Part shown: positions 56,801 to 64,000 of the stretch, piece after piece
Position numbering within the stretch: the first letter of the stretch is position 1
Layout of the letters: every line of letters begins with the position of its first letter
Source of the DNA: Volvox africanus
Taxonomy: Eukaryota; Chlorophyta; Chlorophyceae; Chlamydomonadales; Volvocaceae
Assembly: GCA_030268105.1 (NCBI GenBank)
Contig: BSDZ01000020.1
Location: forward strand, 2,124,001-2,188,000
Length of the DNA: 64,000 bases
Direction: 5' to 3'
Translations under genes and position numbers: made by a program
The notes under the pieces: generated by a model
Databases searched by the model: none
Told to the model about the DNA's origin: nothing
The model's input: the letters and a program-made list of their open reading frames with translations, nothing else

Positions 56801-57924
56801 AACAGCCCACCCGCGGCCTCAAAAGCAGTCCGTGGGCACCCTTCCGTAACAAACGGACGGCCTCCTTACGCCCGACTAGCTCTGGTTCGATTCACGTGGC
56901 CATTGCGGTCACAGCAAAATTAACCATAGGCACTGCCTCAGCTTCGCCCTCCTTTGGTGTGACATGTTCGAACGACAGGAAAGGTACCTTAATCGACAGA
57001 GTACCCTTGCACATATGCAGGGTTGCGGTCTCCATGTCGATGCGCGCGCGGTAATGCCGTAATGTCGCAGACTCCATTATGTACGGTGCAGTCTCTGCTA
57101 AGCCCTGCAGCACGTACGGCCGGGTCACAACACACAAAGGGCCTATCGATAGGCTAAGGGTAATCCTGCCCACGATGGGATGCTTACCCCCGTCAGCAAG
57201 GGTAACCTGTGGACAATCAGACGACTCTGGGGTCAACCCCAGCGCATTCACCTCTGCGACAGATGAAGTCGTCGCTGGCACCGGTGTCAACAAGCGCCTT
57301 TAGAGTACGGCCATTCAAACCGATCTGAACCACTGGGACACGGTTATCTACGAGCGACTGCCCGGCAGATAACGTCAGTGCACTTAGGGCGGGTCCGTAA
57401 CCTACGGCACCCTCATCAGGAGCTTCGTACCAAACGTCAACCGAGTAGGATGTGCCTGGCCACGGAGCCAGCATACCCTCCCGATCCACACCATTAAACA
57501 AAACGGTGCCCGGCTCGAACCGGTGGACACACCACATACCCCTTAACGATGCCTCTGCCTTGCGCCGACAGAAAGCGGGGAGTAATACACATGCGGCGGT
57601 GCCTGGATATTGACGCCTACATCTCCTGTACACGGCCAATTGTTCCGACATCTCACGCAGAGACGAGGGGATGAACAAAACCACGTGGTTTGACAGATCG
57701 ATAGACGACAGGGGACGGCGTGGTGTAAACAGATTACACAGCGAATTGAAGCAGAGAAGTCCCGTGCGTCCGTCAAGCGTGATGCGTCGCACAATGACTC
57801 GCTCGATGTGTCCAAGTACGCAAGGCAACAATGCCTTCATGGCTGGCCGTAAGGATGACCACCGACCACGTGTTAGTTCAGCAATCCCGGGTGGTGCCCC
57901 CTCCGCAGGAACCCGGGCAAGCCC
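53864..57924 (-). pseudogene. pol: Pol of element 7
   Basis: Same domains and order as the intact Pol. Lesions: a 2-bp loss near 57262 just after the protease active site (DTGASDDFI), a TGA at 56892-56894 where intact copies have CGA, and a small deletion/duplication near 55320-55340 between RNase H and integrase. RT (YLDD), RNase H (one Ser to Asn change in ALNRHPSL), integrase core and chromodomain are otherwise readable. Confidence 0.92.
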
Positions 57925-57927
57925 CTA
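57886..57927 (-). promoter_or_regulatory. Putative UAG readthrough element of element 7
   Basis: TAG 57925-57927, 7-nt spacer 57918-57924, arms 57911-57917 and 57886-57892 (CCCGGGT/ACCCGGG on the minus strand). Codon before the stop is AAG instead of AAA. Confidence 0.72.
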
Positions 57928-59160
57928 CTTCGGCTGAGGTACAAACGGCGGCAGCAACGGGCAATCCTTGGTAGGATGGCTCTCCGTGCACCGTAGACAA
58001 ACATTGGCCGCTTTCCGATGCTCAAACTCAGAACGATTGCAATTCCATTTTGGCATCAACGGGTCATCCGTGCGAGTCCGTTTTGCATTGGGGTCAGAGC
58101 GCTGTGCGGCTGCCGACGACGGCACACCACCACGCTTCCTGCTCTTAGCCGGGTCCGAGCTCGGACCAGCTCCTCCTGACCCGCGGACACCCGAGCTAGC
58201 GCCCCCGCGCGCCTGGCGTTGCCGGTTGCTGCGTCGCGTCGCGGCAGTAGGCGTGGGGCGGGTCGCTCCGAGTTCCTGGTCGAGAGCTACAGCTTCCCCA
58301 AGCGGATCCTGCACTTGCACGGCATTTGCACGAGGGATAGACTTGACGTCTTCCTCACCGGCAAGGAGTCGTATCTCCGTACCCTTAGCAAAAGTGACCA
58401 AGGCATCATACGACTTGATCGGCACCCCAGCCAAGTCAGTAGCGCACCATTTAGCCAAAAGTTTCGTCAGGCCTCGCTTAAACCAAAAGACACGCTTGGT
58501 TTCAGTGAGATCAGCAATGGGGGTCACAAGTGCTTCGTAGCGTGACTGGTACGCAGGTACATTTTCATCCCGACGCATGTGGTAACTACTGGCCGCCAAG
58601 ACCTTACGAGCCTCCACATCACGTGCTTGAACCTCAGTAGCGAACCGTGCGAGCAAAGCGGCGATCATCTCGTCAAAAGTATAGTTGCCCCGGGCGGTGG
58701 TCCATTCGCGATACCAGTCCATCGCTGAGCCCTCGAGGGTGTTGCCAACGAAGAGACACCTGATACCATCATTATCGCCACCATGAACAGCCTGGAGATA
58801 CTTTTTAGCGTCATGCACGTACGCACGAGTTGCATCGGCTATGCTATGTCCTGGTGTCTTTTCAGTCAGCAAGATATTGAGCCTAGGAACGGGAATTGAC
58901 AATCTCATCACCTCAGGGATGTCATCATGCCCTCGAGCTTGAGGTAATGCCAGAACCCTTGGTCCAGCAGTGTTGTCCATATTGGTGTTCACTGCTGAAT
59001 GCGGCACAATTAAGTGAGCAGGGGTCTGAAGGAAAAGGGGATCTTGAGTGGCTCGCGTGCCAACAGTCTCAAGACCCCTATCCGGAGCTCTAGCAGCCAC
59101 AACAAAATCGGGTTGGCTAGCTAGGCTAGTGAGCGGCGTATTGTCGTGTTCCGCGGACAT
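57925..59160 (-). CDS. gag: Gag of element 7
   Basis: 411 codons, open, ATG at 59160 to TAG. Gag core (AMDWYREW, YQSRYEALVTPIADL, FWFKRGL), basic linker, zinc knuckle CLRCTESHPTKDC with the short spacing. Very close to elements 2 and 4. Might still be translated if the truncated 5' LTR kept promoter function. Confidence 0.92.
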   Translation of the reverse strand: MSAEHDNTPLTSLASQPDFVVAARAPDRGLETVGTRATQDPLFLQTPAHLIVPHSAVNTNMDNTAGPRVLALPQARGHDDIPEVMRLSIPVPRLNILLTEKTPGHSIADATRAYVHDAKKYLQAVHGGDNDGIRCLFVGNTLEGSAMDWYREWTTARGNYTFDEMIAALLARFATEVQARDVEARKVLAASSYHMRRDENVPAYQSRYEALVTPIADLTETKRVFWFKRGLTKLLAKWCATDLAGVPIKSYDALVTFAKGTEIRLLAGEEDVKSIPRANAVQVQDPLGEAVALDQELGATRPTPTAATRRSNRQRQARGGASSGVRGSGGAGPSSDPAKSRKRGGVPSSAAAQRSDPNAKRTRTDDPLMPKWNCNRSEFEHRKAANVCLRCTESHPTKDCPLLPPFVPQPK

Positions 59161-59619
59161 GGAGCACGAAGCGATACCCTAGGTTTGCGTAATAGAAGCC
59201 GACTTCTATCGCAAAGGCAAGAGTACAGAGCGATTCGGTGAGCCTACCGACAGTACTTTTGAGAAGATTCAGTAAACTCAGCAAGTACTTGCCCAGCTGA
59301 GTCCTGATCTCCGTAGTTTGGGCAATGAGAGTCGCCAACTGGTCCGGACGAAAGCCGGTCTCAGTCGCCGCGGCAAGCAATGCCGGTGCCCTGAGATTAC
59401 CTGCGACTCAGAGCGTACACTTACACAACAAGTGCAGCAATCTAAGCAAAAGCAATTAAACAATTACAAACCAGAAGCGGCGGCATCCAAAACGGCGCGG
59501 CCTAGGTCTTCGGCAAAAGTATCTAGCGGTCCTCGTCGCTGGAACTCGCCATAGAAAGAGCCTACTTCCGATTAGACAGAGAGAGACAGTTAGGCAACGA
59601 ACCTGTCTCGATACCAATT

Positions 59620-60385
59620 TGTTGTACCTCTCCTTCGTGTTTGCTCATAAGTATCTGCACGTCTGAAGGCTTTGGACACCGATGAGCGAGCACTTGCAAG
59701 TACAGCAAGGCAAGCGAGAGCAAACAGAGACAGCGGAAGACTTCAAGACAAGAAGAGATATAACTTACAGTCTTACAGATCGAAGCGGTGCAATGGACGT
59801 AATCGCCGTCAGCGCCGGAAGCAAGCAATCATCACGCGGCGGTGAATAGCGAAGTTTAGGCTAAGTTTGGGCTAAGTAGAATAGCGTATAGCAATGATAA
59901 TGTAGAACACACGAGTGTTCTCCGGTGTCGAACATCTTATCTTGCTTAGCCGTCCTCGCATCTGTTATACTCGCAGCATCGCAATGTCGTACGATTCACA
60001 CTAGGAGGCCGATCCTAAGTGTGACAACCCTACTGCGTATAGGCGATGTCCAAGCATAACAACGTATAAGCCTTTCCGGCATTCGCATGATGCAAGGGTC
60101 CGAATAACGATATTCGGTTGCAAGGCATGCATCGCGACGAGTGCGGCGCTCTCAACGTGTGCTGTAATGAAGTAATATTATATCAAATAATATTACTTAT
60201 CGTTTCATAGCACGAGCATAATGCGCACTTCAATGATTCGGTATTTCATGCATGCTAGGCGGATTTGCCATGATGCGATGTCGCGATGAATAATGACAAC
60301 ATGCCAAATGCATATATAAATGTATGCGAATACATCTATATCATGCAGGTTCATTCATATGCAATAATCATTCATGCGTTCATCA
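59620..60385 (-). repeat. 5' LTR of element 7, truncated
   Basis: About 766 bp of the family-A LTR. It ends within the GCGTTCATCA segment, where other copies continue AGATAACACTTCGCC; the next sequence belongs to family D. Confidence 0.9.
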
Positions 60386-62659
60386 ATTAATACTAAAATG
60401 TCAGGCCTTAACTCTTCACCAGGGTGACTTTAATATATGCTCACCTAGCCAAGATGTACGGCAATCTTCTTTGCCAATCGCGAAGTTTACTTGTAGTTAG
60501 TTTTCGGTTAGGCATCATGCTTATTGCATGATTGCCTACCGCTTTATCTGGGCCTATTTCTCTAAAGTAAATGTAGTTTCCTACATTCCCACTTCTGAAG
60601 CGAAACGTCCCGGGAGCGTCACCGTCTCCTCTTGGATGAGGTTTCTTTCTCAGTGGGTTTCGGCCCTTTGGCTTTGAGTCTACGTGCATACTCCTCAATG
60701 GCTTCCACCAGAGGATCTGATTCTTTCAGTGATGCCTCGGTTTCATATGTATTGTGAGTGGAATCATATCCTTCCCACTTGATAAGGTACTCTCAACGAG
60801 TTTTACCTCTGCCCCCACGGATTGAGACATCCCGATGATCTACAATGGCTTCAACCATGTAGAATGGTTCACCCTCAATAACGAGTGGTGAGGGTGGTTG
60901 TCGCTGAGCGTCCTCCTTGAATGGTTTCAGGAGTGACACATGAAAGACCGGGTGTAGGCGAGATTCAGCTGGTAAGCCAAGTTTTACCGCTGTTTCGCCG
61001 ATATTAGCGACAACTGTTTATGGGCCGATGAATTTTGGCATCAGCTTCTTAGTTCCAGGTTTTTTAAGGTTAATATTCTTGGTACTTAACAGCACTTTTT
61101 GCCCAACCTCATAACGCACGGGGCGCCGAGAAGAGTCAGCATCCTGTTTTTGTCTAGATTGCGCAGCCTGAAGACAAGTTTTAGCGAGTTGCAATCGCTT
61201 GCGCATGATGGTGGAGTACTCATCAGCAGCTGGCACTTTCGAGGGTATATGCAGGTCAACCGGCACACGCGGTTGCTGGACACCATTAAGCAAAAATGGG
61301 GTCATACCTGTCGAACGTTGTTTGGAGTTATTGATAGCAAACTCAATCAACGGTAAGTGATCATCCCAATCATCCTGATTAGGGGAGATATAGTGCCGTA
61401 ATGTCTCTTCCAGTAAGCGGTTCATTCGCTCTGTTTGTCCATCTGTTTGTGGATGGAAGGCTGTGATCATATGGAGGTGGGTGCCCAATAGGCGAAATAT
61501 TTCCTTCCAGAAATTGCTTGTAAAACGTGGATCCCGGTCAGAGATAATGTTCTTTGGAAGGCCGTGCTGCCGGAATACAGTGGCTACAAAAAGGCGAGCC
61601 AACTCTTCCGCTCCTGCGGTCGTGTGTGTGGGAGCAAAGTGTGTCATTTTGCTCAGCCGGTCCACAAACACTACGATCGCATCATGCCCATTGCGAGTTG
61701 TTGGTAGCTGGGTTATCAAATCCATTGATATGCTCTCCCACACGGAAGAAGGTATGGGGAGCGGCTGCAGCAAACCACCCGGCTTAGTGTTGGTTGGTTT
61801 GTTATGCTGACATTGAGGACAAGACTTGACGTAGGCCTTCACGTCAGTATCTAGTCCAGGCCACCAGTACGTTTGTGCAATCGCTTGTTTGGTGCGGTCA
61901 ATGCCGCGGTGGCCAGCGCATGGGGTATCATGATACTCTTTCATGATGACCCGTCGTAAGTCAGCTTGATTAGGGATGTAAATCTGGGACCCATTGTACC
62001 AGAAGTTACCCTTCTTTTTGAGCCGCAGCTTTGCTACCTTAGTTTTCGTGAGATTGGGATCACCGTCATACCCGTGGATGATTCGGTGTCCTAAGTCGCT
62101 GTCAATCAGCGCGGCAGAAAGCAAGTTGAGCACCACGTCGTGGACCCGACTGATAGGGTCAGCTACGTTCACCCGACCAGGGCGATACTCCCATTTAAAT
62201 GTGAAACGTGATAATCGCTCCATCCAACGAGCTTGGCGGCGGGATAGCTTATCCACGCTTTTCTGTTCTTGGAGGTATACCAATGGTTGGTGATCCATGA
62301 TCAACGTTACATCACTGGCGCCTTCAAGGTAACAATGCCACTCTTCCAGGGCTAAGACAGTGCCGAGGCACTCTTGGTCTGTTGTCGAGTAGTTGTACTC
62401 TGCCTTATTGAATTTAGAACTGGTATAGGCGACAGGGTGGTCATCCTGCAAGAGGACGGCTCCTGTGCCATGTATTGAGGCATCAGACCAAACCGTGAAA
62501 GGTTTATCAAGCTCGGGGAGTTTAAGTACTGGTGCATTTGTCAAGGCATGCTTCACACCCTGGAAGGCTGCCTCGCAGGCTTCGGTCCAGTGGAAGGGCA
62601 CTTTCTCACTGGTAAAGGTTGTGAGGGGGGCCACAAGGGAGGAATAACCCTGAATAAAC
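60386..62659 (-). mobile_element. Family-D gypsy chromovirus, 3' coding part
   Basis: A fourth gypsy family, only distantly similar to A-C. Minus strand: end of RT connection, RNase H, integrase, chromodomain and C-terminal tail. It is cut at 62659 by element 8 (flank TAAAC) and at 60385 by the truncated LTR of element 7. No LTR of its own is present. Confidence 0.88.
60441..62659 (-). pseudogene. pol: Pol of family D (RNase H, integrase, chromodomain)
   Basis: From FIQGYSSLVAPLT (RT connection) through RNase H (SDASIHGTGAVLLQ, MDHQPLVYL, NVADPISR), integrase zinc finger (HDTPCAGHRGID...CPQCQ), DDE core (SMDLITQLP, SDRDPRFTSNFW, TDGQTERMNRLLEE) and GPY-type C-terminus (KLMPKFIGP). An in-frame TAA at 61018-61020 is followed by FHVSLLKPF-like sequence and a chromodomain (EYLIKWEGYDSTHNTYE) with a further TGA near 60796. 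A basic tail (RNPLRKKPHPRG) ends the frame. Nonsense codons make it dead. Confidence 0.9.
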
Positions 62660-63483
62660 TGTTGTACCTCTCGTTCGCGTTTGCTCATGAGTATCTGCAC
62701 GTCTGGAGACTATCGATAACGATGCGCGAGCACTTGCAAGTACAGCAAGGCAAGCGAGAGCAAACAGAGACAGCGGAAGACTTCAAAACGAAGAGAGATA
62801 TAACTTACAGTCTTACGGATCAGAATGATGCAATGGACGAAATCGCCGTCAGCGCCGGAAGCAAGCAATCATCACGCGGCGGTGATTAGCGAAGTTCAGG
62901 CTTAGCTCGGGCTAAGTAGAATAGTGTATAGAAATAGTAATATAGAACACACGAGTGTTCTCCGGTATCGAATGTCTTGTCTAGCTTAGCCGTCCTCGCA
63001 TCTGTTATACTCGCAGCATCGCAGTGCCGTACGATTCACATTAGGAGGCCGATCCTAGATGTGACAACCCTACTGCGTATGGGCGATGTCTACTCGTAAC
63101 AACGTATAAGCCTTTCCGGCATTCGCATGATGCAAGGGTCCGGATAACGATATCCGGTTGCAGGGCATGTATCGCGACGAGTGCGGCGCTCTCAACGTGT
63201 GCTTAAATGGAGTAATATTATATCAGATAATATTACTTATCGTTTCGTAGCACGAGCATAATGCGCACTTCAATGCTTCGGGCTTTCATGCATGCTAGGC
63301 GGATTTGCCATGGTGCGATGTCGCGATGGATAATGACAACATGCCAAATGCATATATAAATGTATGCGAATACATTTATATCATGCAGATTCATTCATAT
63401 GTAATGCGTTCATCACAAAAGCACTTCGCCTCATAGGATCGCGTCGACCTACGCGTCGGCGGAAAATGAACCGTAGCACAACA
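62660..63483 (-). repeat. 3' LTR of element 8
   Basis: 824 bp, TGTTGTACC...GCACAACA on the plus strand; same subtype as the LTRs of element 2. Confidence 0.93.
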
Positions 63484-63542
63484 ATTATCCCCCCTCCCGT
63501 ATGCAGCGTCCTCGCTGCATCATACAGCATCGACTGCAGGGG

Positions 63543-64000
63543 TCATTGGGCTTGCGTGGCACGTTTGCGGGCTTCTTCGAGCAGGGGTTTCATGTCCTGT
63601 GAGAAGTTGCGTGCCGGTTCCCATGAGTTGTGCTCGTCGGTATACCCTGTCCACTTAACCAAGTACTCGTGTACTGTTCGCTTACGTCAGTGTCAGCCCA
63701 CACGACGCGCGCGATAATCTAACACCCGCTCCACATCGTAAAACTTCTGTTTACCAGCGATCCAGGTCTCGGGAACTGGTTCGATCGCTGCGGGGGCGTT
63801 AGCAGGCTCAGGGACGGGTTCCGTACCACGATATGGACGAACAAGCGATACGTGAAACGTGGGGTGAATGGTCATATCAGTGGGTCATGCAAGCTCCACA
63901 GCCACATTCCCAACCATGCGCACAACAGGATACGGACCAATCCAGCGGGGTAAGAGTTTTCGGGATCCGTCGGCCAAGGAACGCAAGTTCTTGGTGCTTA
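63543..64000 (-). pseudogene. pol: Pol C-terminus of element 8, partial
   Basis: Chromodomain and integrase tail. Differences from element 2 include CGA to TGA changes near 63690-63696 (the R-x-R-R-K stretch before the chromodomain strand) and a lesion near 63887, so this copy is inactive. The rest lies beyond the window. Confidence 0.85.

Larger units (their letters stand above)
52971..60385 (-). mobile_element. Family-A element 7, nested in element 6, 5' end deleted
   Basis: 3' LTR 52971-53804, pol, UAG, gag 57925-59160, primer site (about 59602-59616), 5' LTR from 59620 that breaks off at 60385 about 65 bp before its end. The deletion removed the second target duplication and the rest of element 6, and joins family D. 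gag is open; pol has several lesions. Confidence 0.93.
62660..64000 (-). mobile_element. Family-A element 8, 3' end, runs out of the window
   Basis: 3' LTR 62660-63483 (824 bp, closest in type to element 2, with the CCGGATA-ACGA-TATCCGG hairpin), purine tract (63484-63498) and the end of pol. Left flank TAAAC. Confidence 0.93.

Overview
This window is eukaryotic repeat DNA. I see no host gene, no rRNA, no tRNA and no bacterial-style operon. Nearly all of it is explained by LTR retrotransposons of the Ty3/gypsy chromovirus type (integrase followed by a chromodomain) nested into each other and into a decayed LINE-type non-LTR retrotransposon. A green-lineage alga is my best guess, because CCCTAAA-type telomere-like repeats occur at 34646-34806 and because a cysteine protease upstream of an APE-type endonuclease resembles the Dualen/RandI LINEs described from Chlamydomonas. 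This assignment is inference; no reverse transcriptase of the LINE is present to confirm it.

Layout. 1-3530: end of a plus-strand family-A gypsy element. 3531-6395 and 13868-15318: minus-strand LINE pieces, split by a complete family-A element (6396-13867, 5-bp duplication CCGGC, LTRs identical by eye, gag and pol both open). 15319-18751: half of an older family-A relative. 18752-19265 and 26743-30001: one LINE copy (N-terminal region, membrane segments, cysteine protease, endonuclease) split by another complete but damaged family-A element (19266-26742, duplication CGTTC). 30185-34207: a partial family-A relative whose RT gene carries a bacterial tgt-like fragment. 34208-36213: a copia-like gag scrap, a second truncated LTR, telomere-like DNA and unassigned sequence. 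36219-50344: a family-B gypsy element (duplication CATGC) that holds a complete internal family-C element (37148-43921, duplication CCATC), a solo family-A LTR (48380-49212, duplication CAAGC) and a 334-bp insert in its 3' LTR. 51457-60385: a family-A element inserted in another. 60386-62659: the end of a fourth gypsy family (D). 62660-64000: the start of another family-A element.

The most interesting signals are in how gag and pol are joined. In families A and C, gag and pol share one frame and are separated by a single UAG. In six copies it is followed by exactly 7 nt and then a GC-rich hairpin whose two arms change together (CCCGGGT/ACCCGGG in some copies, CCCAGGT/ACCTGGG in others). This is the layout expected of a stop-codon readthrough element. 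Family B instead has a canonical A AAA AAC slippery heptamer just before the gag stop, a 9-nt spacer and a 12-bp hairpin, with pol in the -1 frame. So two recoding strategies occur side by side. The LINE is the other notable item: it encodes several hydrophobic segments followed by a Josephin/OTU-like cysteine protease and then the endonuclease.
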